A DNA stretch of 7,744 nucleotides from Bacillota bacterium (GCA_012512055.1 JAAZEW010000256.1:1-7744); one strand, 5' to 3'; positions 1 through 6,731 are shown, counted from the first letter of the stretch. Numbers and translations: made by a program. The notes: a model not told the origin generated them from the letters alone.

Positions 1-1
1 A

Positions 2-835
2 CATCCTTTCTTCTATGAAGTCATATGCGGCATAACCGCGGAAACGGAGAAAGCCGGGTATGATCTTGTCCTCAGCATAAAGGATGTCCGTGATAAGAAA
101 TGGAGAGACAGCCTGAAGCGGTGTTATGAATCACGCTCTGAAGGAATATTCGTCATGGGGACATTGCCCGGCCCTGAGGTGCTAAAGGAGATAGAATCAA
201 GTCAAATGCCTGCGCTCTTTATTGATATCCCTTCTGAAAGCGCGAGAGCTACCTACGTTACGTCAGATAACATCGGGGGTGCGATGACCGCAACTAAGCA
301 TCTGATATCTTTAGGACATACCTGTGTAGGGCTTATTGACGGACATGTCACATCTCCCATTTCAAACCAGCGGCTTTTAGGCTATAAACAGGCATTGGAG
401 ATGAACGGAATACCTTTTGACGCAGGCCTGGTCCGCCCGGGAGATTTCACTGAAGAGGGCGGAAGGGACGTCGCAGCAAAGCTTCTGGAGGATTACCCGA
501 ACATGACGGCTGTATTCGCAGGCAGCGATCTCATGGCTGTCGGTGCGATAAAAGCCATAAGAGAGGCAGGACTAAGAATCCCGGATGACATAGCCGTCGT
601 CGGATTTGACGACATAGAATTCGCAAGCTACGTAAGGCCTGCCCTTTCCACCGTGAAGCAGGAAGGGGAGGTAATGGGAAAGAAGGCAGCCCGTGAACTT
701 CTGAGGCTTATCAGATATCCGGATAGAAAACCTTGTAAACAGGTGCTCTCAACTGAGTTGGTGATTCGTGAATCATGCGGAGGAAGTAAGGTTTGTCACG
801 TAGGAGGTGGTGCGGAAGTAGTGTCAGGTGTTTGA
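2..835 (+). CDS. LacI-family transcriptional regulator, C-terminal sugar-binding part (5' end outside window)
   Basis: The reading frame is open from base 2 to the TGA at 833-835, giving 277 residues without a start. LacI-family repressors are usually 330-345 residues, so about the first 60-70 residues, the helix-turn-helix and hinge, lie before the window. What is visible is the periplasmic-binding-protein-like effector domain. It opens with HPFFYEVICGI. Further on is the typical GSDLMAVGAIKAIREAGL segment (about 521-580), then IPDDIAVVGFDD (about 580-615), the PALSTVKQ strand (about 640-662) and the closing ELVIRESC (about 757-780). After that comes a tail of about 18 residues rich in Gly and Val that I do not recognise. 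By family knowledge it binds a sugar or sugar phosphate and releases or gains DNA binding. It lies 85 bases upstream of, and co-directional with, the ABC importer genes, so local control of this cluster is the natural inference. An internal ATG at 155 is not a real start because the homologous frame continues upstream of it. Confidence 0.93.
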   Translation, partial: HPFFYEVICGITAETEKAGYDLVLSIKDVRDKKWRDSLKRCYESRSEGIFVMGTLPGPEVLKEIESSQMPALFIDIPSESARATYVTSDNIGGAMTATKHLISLGHTCVGLIDGHVTSPISNQRLLGYKQALEMNGIPFDAGLVRPGDFTEEGGRDVAAKLLEDYPNMTAVFAGSDLMAVGAIKAIREAGLRIPDDIAVVGFDDIEFASYVRPALSTVKQEGEVMGKKAARELLRLIRYPDRKPCKQVLSTELVIRESCGGSKVCHVGGGAEVVSGV

Positions 836-861
836 CGTTAGGTTGCTGTTTTGGTTGAGTG

Positions 862-897
862 TGCAACTAATGCAGTGAACGCTTGTACAATAATTGT
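862..897 (+). promoter_or_regulatory. Possible promoter -10 and overlapping palindrome upstream of the binding-protein gene
   Basis: TACAAT at 886-891 matches the sigma-70 -10 consensus at five of six positions. It would place transcription start near 898, about 20 bases before the ATG. No good -35 exists: at 17-18 base spacing there is only GCAACT/TGCAAC (862-868). Two palindromes overlap the -10: TTGTACAA (883-890, perfect) and ACAAT-A-ATTGT (887-897, perfect around one central base). A repressor bound here would block RNA polymerase, which fits a LacI-type gene immediately upstream. However, the sequence lacks the clear AAnCGnTT core typical of many LacI-family operators, so the identity of the binding protein is a guess. 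Confidence 0.3.
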
Positions 898-920
898 CAA
901 GTTAGGGAGGAAGTTGAAAA

Positions 921-2180
921 ATGAAAAGGGTATTCGTGCGAGTGCTGGTTTCCGTGATGCTGCTTGCCATGATAGTGCCCCTCGGCGCATTTGCCCAGAA
1001 GAAGATGACGATAACCCTTTGGACTAAAGAGAGTGAGGCAGAGGGGGTCCTTCAGGAGATCATTGATCTTACGAAGGAATTCGGAAAGACCCATCCCGGA
1101 GTTGAATTCGAGATAGTCAACTACGGCGTAGAAGACCTGAGGCAGAATTTCCAATCCGCAGCATTTGCAGGCGCAGGCCCTGACCTTCTTTGGACTGTGT
1201 CCGACCATGCGGGGCCCTTCGAGGCGATGAAGCTCGTCAAGCCTGTAGACGAGTTGTTCGGAGCGGGATACATAGACAAGTTTGTCAAGCCGGGCGTAGA
1301 AGCAGTAGAGCTTGGCGGCAAGGTTTGGGGAGTCCCCCTCAGTGTCGGAAACCACCTGATGCTCCTCTATAACAAGAAGCTTATAGCAAATCCGCCTAAA
1401 GACACTGATGAACTCATTAAAGTAGGCAAGGAACTCACAAAAGACTTAGACGGTGACGGCAAGCCTGATCAGTACGCTCTTGTATACAACTTGAACGAGC
1501 CGTTTTGGTTCGCACCATGGATGGGCGGGTTCGGCGCCTGGCCGCTGGATGGGACAGAGCCAACGCTGAACACCCCTGGCACTGTCGGGGCCCTTCAGTT
1601 CGTCTATGATCTGAAGTTCACCCACAAGATTGTCCCGATGGAGTGCGACTATGACGCTGCAGACTCACTTTTCAAAGAGGGCAAGGCTGCTATGATAATA
1701 AACGGAGACTGGTCTCTGTCAGGTTACCTGACGGATGAAGTCAAGAAGAATGTAGAACTCGGCGTTGCCAGAATTCCTAAGGTAACACAGACAGGCCTAT
1801 GGCCGTCTCCTATGACAAGCGGTATATACTTCATGTTCCCTGAATACGTCAGCGCGGACAAGGAAGCAGTCATAAAGGATTTCGTCGAGTACATTTGCTC
1901 CGAAGAGATCCAGCTTCTGTTCCTTGAGAAGTATATGCGATTGCCTGCACTTGAGTCAGCTCTCAAGAGCCCTCTGGTCACCGATGACCCCATTGTCAAG
2001 GGATCCAGCGACCAGATGGTTGTCGGCAAGCCTATGCCGACGGTTCCTGAAATGAGGGCGGCCTGGGACGCCATAAGGCCGAACCAAGAGGCTGTTATGG
2101 CCGGTAAGGCTACGCCGGCGGACGCAGCAAAAGCCATGCAGGAGGCATGTGAGAACCTCATTCGCGAGATGAAGAAGTAG
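921..2180 (+). CDS. Extracellular carbohydrate-binding protein of an ABC importer (SBP family 1, MalE-like)
   Basis: This is a 419-residue secreted sugar-binding protein that delivers its ligand to the permeases encoded just downstream. The ATG at 921 follows a strong ribosome site, AGGGAGG at 904-910. Residues 1-25 form a signal peptide: basic MKR, a hydrophobic core (about 8-22) and an AFA cleavage site before Q26. There is no cysteine lipobox, so the mature protein should be a free periplasmic protein, not a lipoprotein. Family features are the ITLWTKES first strand (about 31-38), the VWGVPLSVGNHLMLLYNKKL segment (about 135-154), a calcium-site-like DLDGDGKPD loop at 175-183, FKEGKAAMIINGDW at 251-264, and a C-terminal PMPTVPEMRAAWDA stretch (about 371-384). 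The length is normal for the family (400-450). The ligand could be a malto-, gluco-, manno- or other oligosaccharide; the sequence alone does not decide. Long antisense frames inside it are shadows. Confidence 0.95.
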   Translation: MKRVFVRVLVSVMLLAMIVPLGAFAQKKMTITLWTKESEAEGVLQEIIDLTKEFGKTHPGVEFEIVNYGVEDLRQNFQSAAFAGAGPDLLWTVSDHAGPFEAMKLVKPVDELFGAGYIDKFVKPGVEAVELGGKVWGVPLSVGNHLMLLYNKKLIANPPKDTDELIKVGKELTKDLDGDGKPDQYALVYNLNEPFWFAPWMGGFGAWPLDGTEPTLNTPGTVGALQFVYDLKFTHKIVPMECDYDAADSLFKEGKAAMIINGDWSLSGYLTDEVKKNVELGVARIPKVTQTGLWPSPMTSGIYFMFPEYVSADKEAVIKDFVEYICSEEIQLLFLEKYMRLPALESALKSPLVTDDPIVKGSSDQMVVGKPMPTVPEMRAAWDAIRPNQEAVMAGKATPADAAKAMQEACENLIREMKK

Positions 2181-2199
2181 GATAATTCCTTAAGTTTCC

Positions 2200-2241
2200 G
2201 GGCCCGGATCAGACGTTAAGTGTTAATGTCGGTCCGGGCCC
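2200..2241 (+). promoter_or_regulatory. Long intercistronic hairpin between binding-protein and permease genes
   Basis: Bases 2200-2210 pair with 2231-2241 (11 pairs, one of them G-T). After a single bulged A at 2211, bases 2212-2219 pair with 2223-2230 (8 pairs, one G-T), closed by a GTG loop at 2220-2222. The lower stem is very GC-rich (GGGCCCGG/CCGGGCCC). No T-run follows, so it is not a standard intrinsic terminator. Hairpins in this position in binding-protein operons are known to protect the upstream message or partly stop transcription, giving more binding protein than permease. I infer the same role here. It ends 11 bases before the ribosome site of the next gene. Confidence 0.7.
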
Positions 2242-2252
2242 ATAGGCTCATA

Positions 2253-2261
2253 AAGGGGGTG
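2253..2261 (+). promoter_or_regulatory. Ribosome binding site that selects the TTG start of permease 1
   Basis: AAGGGGGTG is close to the AAGGAGGTG anti-16S complement. It sits six bases before an in-frame TTG at 2268. The upstream in-frame GTG (2220) and ATG (2226) both lie inside the hairpin at 2200-2241 and have no Shine-Dalgarno sequence ahead of them, so the TTG is the better start. Confidence 0.65.
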
Positions 2262-2267
2262 TCGGAG

Positions 2268-3293
2268 TTGCTGCCCCTTACCTGGGATATAGTAGTTCAA
2301 GGAATAGGTGAAGTCGGTAAGCTAATCTTTTTTGTCGCCATAGCCGTTGTTTTGCTGGAAGTGGTGGCATATCTTATTCTGGTCAAGTGGCTCAAATTCA
2401 AAAACGCTTTGCCTTTTATGCTAATGCTGCCTGCGCTTGTCGGTGTTGCGATCCTCATACTCTATCCGTTTGGATTCAACATCTACCTTGCATTTAGCAA
2501 CATGAGCATGTACAGGTTCAAAGAATTCTCCGTGGGACTGCAATATGGAATCTCCAACTTGCTCGATGTTTTCAGGGTGCCTGTTTTGCAGAGGGTTACG
2601 TTTTTTCAGTTGTTCTTAAGGACATTTATCTGGACAGTTATCAACGTAGTGTTTCATGTCCTCGGCGGTCTCATCCTGGCGATCCTTCTCAACAGGCCAA
2701 TGAGGGGGAAGGGGATTTACAGGACACTCCTGGTTGTGCCATGGGCTATTCCCCAGGTCATAGCTGCACTTGCCTGGAAGTGCGAGTTCCACTATCAATA
2801 CGGGTTCGTCAATATCCTATTGGAGAAGCTGGGCTTCAAAGCGGTTCAGTGGATGTCTGACCCTTTCTGGGCTTTTATAGCCGTTGTTATCGTAAATATA
2901 TGGCTTGGAATTCCCTTCATGATGGTTACGATTCTAGGGGGTCTCCAGAGCATATCACCGGATTACTACGATGCCGCCCAAATTGACGGCGCCAGCGGCT
3001 GGCAGCAATTCCGTTTCATAACGCTGCCTTTGCTCAATCCCATTCTTACGCCTGCCATCATCCTTGGCGTAATATGGACATTCAATAACTTCAACGTCAT
3101 CTACCTGCTTACAGGGGGCGGTCCGATGGAAGGCACTGACATCCTGGTGACGTCCCTTTATAAGGCGGTATTCGAGTTCTATAGGTACGGTTTTGGGGCA
3201 GCGTATTCGCTGGTCATCTTCCTGTTCTTACTGGTGTTCAGCGTGATATACTTGCGAATCAGCGGCGGTTTTAAAGGAGCGTGGGAAGCATGA
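2268..3293 (+). CDS. Carbohydrate ABC transporter permease, MalF/UgpA-like
   Basis: This is an inner-membrane subunit forming half of the translocation channel with the next gene's product. With the TTG start at 2268 it is 341 residues; a GTG at 2220 would add 16 residues but would begin within a hairpin loop. I read about seven membrane segments: 19-40, 48-70, 115-141, 151-171, 199-226, 255-282 and 311-331. The EAA loop that docks on the ATPase is plain at about 233-256 (YYDAAQIDGASGWQQFRFIT). The nearby LTGGGP motif (about 281-286) is usual for MalF-type subunits. Most UgpA/LacF-type permeases have six segments in about 290-300 residues, so the first hydrophobic helix (19-40) is an extra N-terminal one. 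The gene overlaps the next by four bases (ATGA), indicating translational coupling. The product is clear; the substrate is not. Confidence 0.93.
   Translation: MLPLTWDIVVQGIGEVGKLIFFVAIAVVLLEVVAYLILVKWLKFKNALPFMLMLPALVGVAILILYPFGFNIYLAFSNMSMYRFKEFSVGLQYGISNLLDVFRVPVLQRVTFFQLFLRTFIWTVINVVFHVLGGLILAILLNRPMRGKGIYRTLLVVPWAIPQVIAALAWKCEFHYQYGFVNILLEKLGFKAVQWMSDPFWAFIAVVIVNIWLGIPFMMVTILGGLQSISPDYYDAAQIDGASGWQQFRFITLPLLNPILTPAIILGVIWTFNNFNVIYLLTGGGPMEGTDILVTSLYKAVFEFYRYGFGAAYSLVIFLFLLVFSVIYLRISGGFKGAWEA
3273..3279 (+). promoter_or_regulatory. Ribosome binding site for permease 2
   Basis: AAAGGAG lies inside the end of permease 1, ten bases before the ATG at 3290. A GTG at 3281 in the same frame is only one base from this motif, too close for normal initiation. 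The ATG that overlaps the upstream TGA is therefore preferred. Confidence 0.6.
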
Positions 3294-4186
3294 CACCTAT
3301 GCAACCACAAGAGACTACGCTACTTACGACAGGATTCAGGACTCACAGCAAAACCAGAAGGAATGCCTTACTGAAAAGTGCAGGTATCCACTTTGTCCTC
3401 ATAGTTGCGTGTATCATCGCTGTGTATCCCTTCTTGCGCGTCGTAAGCATATCGCTGCGTCCCGGTGTGGCTTTGCTTTCGACGAGCCTGGCCCTGATTC
3501 CTGAAGGGGCGACTCTTGACAACTATCGGACTCTGATACTTGACAAGGATTTCACGGTATGGCTTTGGAACAGCCTGATTGTATCTGTGGCCACAGTTCT
3601 CATTGGGCTGCTCTTGGCTGCCACCGCAGCTTATGCCTTTTCAAGGTGGAAATTCCGGGGACGACGACAGGGCCTGGTATTCCTCCTCTTAACCCAAATG
3701 GTGCCTCCTGGGATGTTGCTTCTCCCCATATACATCATGGTCGTGAGACTTAACTTGTTCAACACGTATACAGGGATGATCATCGCGTATTCCGTGGGTT
3801 CGGTCCCGTTTTCCATATGGCTCCTAAAGGGGTACTATGACACAATCCCGAAGGAGTTGGAGGAAGCTGCACTTGTGGACGGGGCGGATCCTTTGACTAC
3901 GTTCTACAGGATTGTGCTGCCTCTTGCTGCTCCGGCTTTAGCTATTGCCGGCCTCTTCAGTTTTATGACAGCCTGGAATGAATACATGATGGCCAGGGTG
4001 ATGCTGCAGAGAGCAAGTATGTTCACGTGGCCGCTGGGCTTCCAGAAGCTCAGGGACCAGTTCACGACACAGTGGGGCGTGTTCTCAGCAGCGTCAGTCC
4101 TTGTGGCAATCCCTGCCATGCTGCTGTTCCTCTATTCTTCCAAGTGGTTAATATCCGGCCTGACTCTTGGAGGACTCAAGGAGTAG
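3290..4186 (+). CDS. Carbohydrate ABC transporter permease, MalG/UgpE-like
   Basis: This is the second channel subunit, 298 residues from the ATG at 3290, which overlaps the stop of permease 1 as ATGA. After a polar, Lys/Arg-bearing N-terminus of about 30 residues there are about six membrane segments: 33-54, 93-119, 128-154, 158-183, 212-235 and 265-292. The EAA loop is at about 189-216 (ELEEAALVDGADPLTTFYRI), matching the MalG-type consensus, and is the contact site for the ATPase. The protein ends with the common SGLTLGGLKE-type tail of this family (GLTxGalK). The length is typical. It acts with permease 1, and the order binding protein, MalF-like, MalG-like is the standard one for this transporter class (CUT1). 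The start could be moved to GTG 3281 (three more residues), but ribosome-site spacing argues against it. Confidence 0.94.
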   Translation: MTPMQPQETTLLTTGFRTHSKTRRNALLKSAGIHFVLIVACIIAVYPFLRVVSISLRPGVALLSTSLALIPEGATLDNYRTLILDKDFTVWLWNSLIVSVATVLIGLLLAATAAYAFSRWKFRGRRQGLVFLLLTQMVPPGMLLLPIYIMVVRLNLFNTYTGMIIAYSVGSVPFSIWLLKGYYDTIPKELEEAALVDGADPLTTFYRIVLPLAAPALAIAGLFSFMTAWNEYMMARVMLQRASMFTWPLGFQKLRDQFTTQWGVFSAASVLVAIPAMLLFLYSSKWLISGLTLGGLKE

Positions 4187-4210
4187 CGAATAAGAAGGAT
4201 TATCGGAAAG

Positions 4211-4305
4211 GCCGTCGAATAATTTTAGAAGGGCTGGAGTTGCCGGAGGTAGACGGCAACAATTAAGAAACCGGCCCAAGGCGGACGTGATGTCCAGGGT
4301 CACGT
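4211..4305 (+). promoter_or_regulatory. Structured 5' leader region ahead of the ATPase gene, with nested and competing stem-loops
   Basis: The 204-base gap between permease 2 and the ATPase gene holds several inverted repeats. A perfect 7-base stem, GTTGCCG (4239-4245) with CGGCAAC (4254-4260), has an 8-base loop. It is enclosed by GGGCTGG (4231-4237) with CCGGCCC (4271-4277), 7 pairs with one G-T. GCCGTC (4211-4216) can instead pair with GACGGC (4252-4257), which would break the inner stem. Further on, ACGTGA (4285-4290) pairs with TCACGT (4300-4305) across 9 bases. No T-run follows any of these, so I do not call a terminator. A -10-like TATTAT (4305-4310) has no matching -35. The role is unknown; message processing, stabilisation or attenuation-like control are possible. 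Confidence 0.45.
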
Positions 4306-4390
4306 ATTATACCCGGCTTTATGCCAAGTACGCTGTCTTGGGAATTCGATTCGTACGGTTCCGGGAGATGGCATTAGGGGGTATTCTGGA

Positions 4391-5491
4391 ATGGCCAGAG
4401 TATATCTGGAAAATGTGTGGAAGAAGTTCGGTAATGTTGTTGCAGTAAGAGATGCTACACTTGAAATCAAGGACAAAGAATTCTTAATCCTCGTAGGCCC
4501 GTCCGGTTGTGGAAAGTCCACAACGCTAAGAATGGTAGCAGGACTGGAGGAAATCACAGAAGGCAATATCTATATCGGAGACACCCTTGTCAACGACATC
4601 CCTCCGAAGGACAGAGACATTGCCATGGTTTTTCAAAACTATGCCTTGTATCCTCACATGGACGTCTATAACAACATGGCGTTCGGCTTGAAGCTCCGAA
4701 AATTCCCAAAAGCGGAAATTGACAAACGCGTCCACGAAGCTGCCAAAATCTTAGGAATAGAGAGCCTCCTAAAGAGAAAGCCGAAAGAGCTTTCAGGAGG
4801 GCAGAGGCAGAGAGTGGCCCTGGGAAGGGCTATTGTGCGAGAGCCTAAAGTCTTCCTCATGGATGAGCCTCTCTCAAACCTCGACGCAAAGCTTCGAGTT
4901 CAAATGAGGGCAGAGCTTGCGAAACTCCATGACCGGCTCCAGACGACAATAATCTATGTGACCCACGACCAGACTGAAGCCATGACAATGGGCGACAGGA
5001 TTGTTGTCCAGAAGGATGGCGTGATTCAGCAGGTAGGGGCGCCAATGGAGATCTATGACCACCCTGACAATGCATTTGTTGCAGGTTTCATCGGAAGCCC
5101 GGCAATGAATTTCATGGATGCTGTGCTCAGGCGGGAAGGTGACGATCTCTGGGTTCAAGCTGATGGCCTCAAGGTGAAGTTGCCTCCTACGAGATTTGAA
5201 ACTGCAGAGGAATACATCGACAAAGAGGTCATTTTCGGCATCAGGCCTGAAGACATACTTGATTTGGATTTCACGCCGGATGCAGACCCTGATTTGGTCG
5301 TTACTGCCAATGTAGATGTGACAGAGCCTATGGGCGCTGAAGTCTATGTCTACCTCTCGGCAGGAAGGGAATCATATATCGCCCGAGTCGACGCTCATAC
5401 CCGAGCACGGCCTGGTACAACACACAAGGTAGTCTTCAATACAGAGAAGGCTCACCTATTCTGCAGAGACACAGAGGCTTCCATCAGGTAG
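4391..5491 (+). CDS. Sugar ABC transporter ATP-binding protein, MalK/MsmK/UgpC type
   Basis: This is the 366-residue cytoplasmic ATPase that powers the importer. The ATG at 4391 follows TAGGGGG (4375-4381) at nine bases. All catalytic motifs are intact: Walker [10 protein letters not shown] at 36-44, Q-loop Q82 ([11 protein letters not shown]), signature LSGGQ at 134-138, Walker B VFLMDE at 154-159 with catalytic E159, D-loop SNLD at 162-165 and H-loop H192. Residues from about 235 form the C-terminal OB/TOBE-type regulatory domain ([12 protein letters not shown], later FGIRPEDI), which separates this CUT1-type subclass from other ABC ATPases. The length is normal. The gene sits beside the two permeases whose EAA loops it should bind, though a 204-base structured gap precedes it. 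ATPases of this type often serve several transporters, so it may not be dedicated to this one. Automated names such as UgpC or MsmK reflect the subfamily, not the proven substrate. Confidence 0.96.
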   Translation: MARVYLENVWKKFGNVVAVRDATLEIKDKEFLILVGPSGCGKSTTLRMVAGLEEITEGNIYIGDTLVNDIPPKDRDIAMVFQNYALYPHMDVYNNMAFGLKLRKFPKAEIDKRVHEAAKILGIESLLKRKPKELSGGQRQRVALGRAIVREPKVFLMDEPLSNLDAKLRVQMRAELAKLHDRLQTTIIYVTHDQTEAMTMGDRIVVQKDGVIQQVGAPMEIYDHPDNAFVAGFIGSPAMNFMDAVLRREGDDLWVQADGLKVKLPPTRFETAEEYIDKEVIFGIRPEDILDLDFTPDADPDLVVTANVDVTEPMGAEVYVYLSAGRESYIARVDAHTRARPGTTHKVVFNTEKAHLFCRDTEASIR

Positions 5492-5540
5492 CCCGAAGAA
5501 TAGCCGGCTTACCACCGGTAACTGACCCTGGAGCGCGCCT

Positions 5541-5576
5541 GGGGATGGTTGGGGTAAACACCCGCTATCCCCTTTT
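5541..5576 (+). terminator. Probable intrinsic terminator after the ABC transporter genes
   Basis: GGGGATGGT (5541-5549) pairs with GCTATCCCC (5564-5572), nine pairs including two G-T. An inner stem GGGT (5552-5555) with ACCC (5560-5563) closes on an AAAC loop, with bases 5550-5551 bulged. TTTT (5573-5576) follows at once, then GACAATTT. The GC-rich stem and immediate T-run fit a rho-independent terminator, though the T-run is short. It begins 50 bases after the ATPase stop and ends 46 bases before the isomerase start, so it would end or weaken the transporter transcript. Confidence 0.65.
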
Positions 5577-5606
5577 GACAATTTAGGGCCAGACTAGATT
5601 GCATAT

Positions 5607-5612
5607 GGAGGT
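5607..5612 (+). promoter_or_regulatory. Ribosome binding site for the isomerase gene
   Basis: GGAGGT lies ten bases before the ATG at 5622, taking GGAGG as the core. The in-frame GTG at 5616 is only four bases from the core and the second ATG (5625) is thirteen bases away. I therefore prefer 5622, but the choice between 5616 and 5622 is not certain. Confidence 0.5.
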
Positions 5613-5621
5613 CGTGTGGTA

Positions 5622-6731
5622 ATGATGCAGCATGTGGAACCCGAATTACAACTCCTTCTTGATGACATAGATAAGATGAGCCGCCTGGATCCGGGCGGGA
5701 TTCTGAACCTGGTTGCGGGTTTCTCAGGCCAACTTCAGGAAGCGCTTAGGATCTCGGCAAATGTGCGGCTGCCTGAGGATCTTGGAGGCCTTAGGAATAT
5801 CGTTACAGCAGGCCTGGGCGGTTCAGGGATAAGCGGAGATGTCGTACGGGAATTGATAAGTCATGAAGTCAAGGTCCCTATGACGGCGGTGAGAGGTTAT
5901 GATTTGCCGGCTTTCGTCAGCCGGGAGTCCTTAGTCTTCATCTCAAGCTACTCGGGAAATACAGAAGAGACCCTCAGCGCATATGAAGTTGCGCGTAAGA
6001 GAGGCGCAAGGGTCATCTGTGTCACAAGCGGGGGCCGGCTCCTCGAGGCAGCAACATCCGACGACGTCCCTGTAGTCGTTGTCCCGTGCGGCCTTCCACC
6101 CAGATGCGCGTTGGCATACCTGGCAACTCCTATCCTGGTGAGTCTGGGATCGCTGGGATACATAGAGGACAGACGGGGAGCCTTGGAGGAAGCTGCTCAA
6201 CTGATAGAGGATCTCACAACAGTTGTGCACGTGGAAGCGCCGGCATCAGTCAATCAGGCAAAACGCATGGCACTGGCAATGTACGGGAAAGTGCCTCTGA
6301 TATACGGATCTTCCGGCATAACATCCGTGGCAGCCCTCAGATGGAAGACGCAGATTAACGAGAACAGCAAAGCACACGCGTTTTGGAACGTTTTCCCCGA
6401 GTTAAACCATAATGAGGTTGTGGGTTGGACTGCAAGGCCGGACATATCCAGAGGCATGCACGTTGTGCTCTTGCGCGATAAAGAGGATGACAAGAGAGTC
6501 GAGCGGAGGATGGAGATAACAAAGGAGCTTATGGCAGAAGCATCAGGAGTAAGTGAGGTATTCAGCCACGGAAAGACGAAAGAGGCGAGGCTCCTGTCCT
6601 TGATTCATATAGGGGATTTCGTCAGTCTGTACCTGGCATTTCTCTACAATCAGGATCCTGAACCTATCAAGGCTATCGATTATCTCAAAGACCGTCTGGC
6701 CAATCAAAACGATAAGGACCAGACTACCTGA
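5622..6731 (+). CDS. Bifunctional phosphoglucose/phosphomannose isomerase (SIS domain)
   Basis: This cytoplasmic enzyme interconverts glucose-6-P or mannose-6-P with fructose-6-P. It is 369 residues from the ATG at 5622 (371 from GTG 5616). Two SIS-type halves are visible. The first holds the phosphate-binding LGGSGISGD loop at about 65-73 and SYSGNTEET at about 109-117. The second holds the NENSKAHAFWNVFPELNHNE block at about 246-264. In the characterised archaeal bifunctional enzymes a Glu and a His in this block are catalytic; here they should be E247 and H263. The C-terminal IKAIDYLKDRL (about 349-359) is also typical of the family. It is distinct from classical PGI (about 450-550 residues) and from metal-dependent mannose isomerases. 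It lies after a probable terminator and 30 bases before the glucokinase gene, forming a kinase-isomerase pair that feeds imported sugar into glycolysis. Dual specificity is inferred from family, not shown. Confidence 0.9.
   Translation: MMQHVEPELQLLLDDIDKMSRLDPGGILNLVAGFSGQLQEALRISANVRLPEDLGGLRNIVTAGLGGSGISGDVVRELISHEVKVPMTAVRGYDLPAFVSRESLVFISSYSGNTEETLSAYEVARKRGARVICVTSGGRLLEAATSDDVPVVVVPCGLPPRCALAYLATPILVSLGSLGYIEDRRGALEEAAQLIEDLTTVVHVEAPASVNQAKRMALAMYGKVPLIYGSSGITSVAALRWKTQINENSKAHAFWNVFPELNHNEVVGWTARPDISRGMHVVLLRDKEDDKRVERRMEITKELMAEASGVSEVFSHGKTKEARLLSLIHIGDFVSLYLAFLYNQDPEPIKAIDYLKDRLANQNDKDQTT

Noticed and set aside
842..867. GTTGC (842-846) and GCAAC (863-867) as a terminator for the repressor gene
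   Set aside because: There are only five pairs around a 16-base loop and no T-run follows.
897..1355. Antisense 152-codon frame across the start of the binding-protein gene
   Set aside because: It lies wholly opposite a well-supported gene, has no recognisable domain, and its apparent length follows from the codon pattern of the sense gene.
1724..2161. Antisense 145-codon frame opposite the end of the binding-protein gene
   Set aside because: It is a shadow of the sense gene with no family motifs and no separate promoter or ribosome site that I can see.
2200..2241. Hairpin read as a rho-independent terminator
   Set aside because: The stem is strong but is followed by ATAGGCTC on this strand, and no T-run follows on the other strand either.
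4027..4266. 79-codon + strand frame running from permease 2 into the following gap
   Set aside because: Most of it is permease 2 read in another frame, and the only new part is about 27 codons with no recognisable features.
4321..4377. 18-codon frame starting at ATG 4321 in the leader
   Set aside because: There is no Shine-Dalgarno sequence ahead of it and it is too short to distinguish from chance.
4300..4566. Antisense 88-codon frame covering part of the leader and the ATPase start
   Set aside because: It is opposite the conserved Walker A region of the ATPase and shows no protein family features.
5575..5604. Perfect TTGACA at 5575-5580 as a -35 for the isomerase gene
   Set aside because: At 16-18 base spacing the candidates are GATTGC, ATTGCA and TTGCAT, none like TATAAT. 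The hexamer also overlaps the terminator T-run, and a start there would leave almost no leader before the ribosome site.
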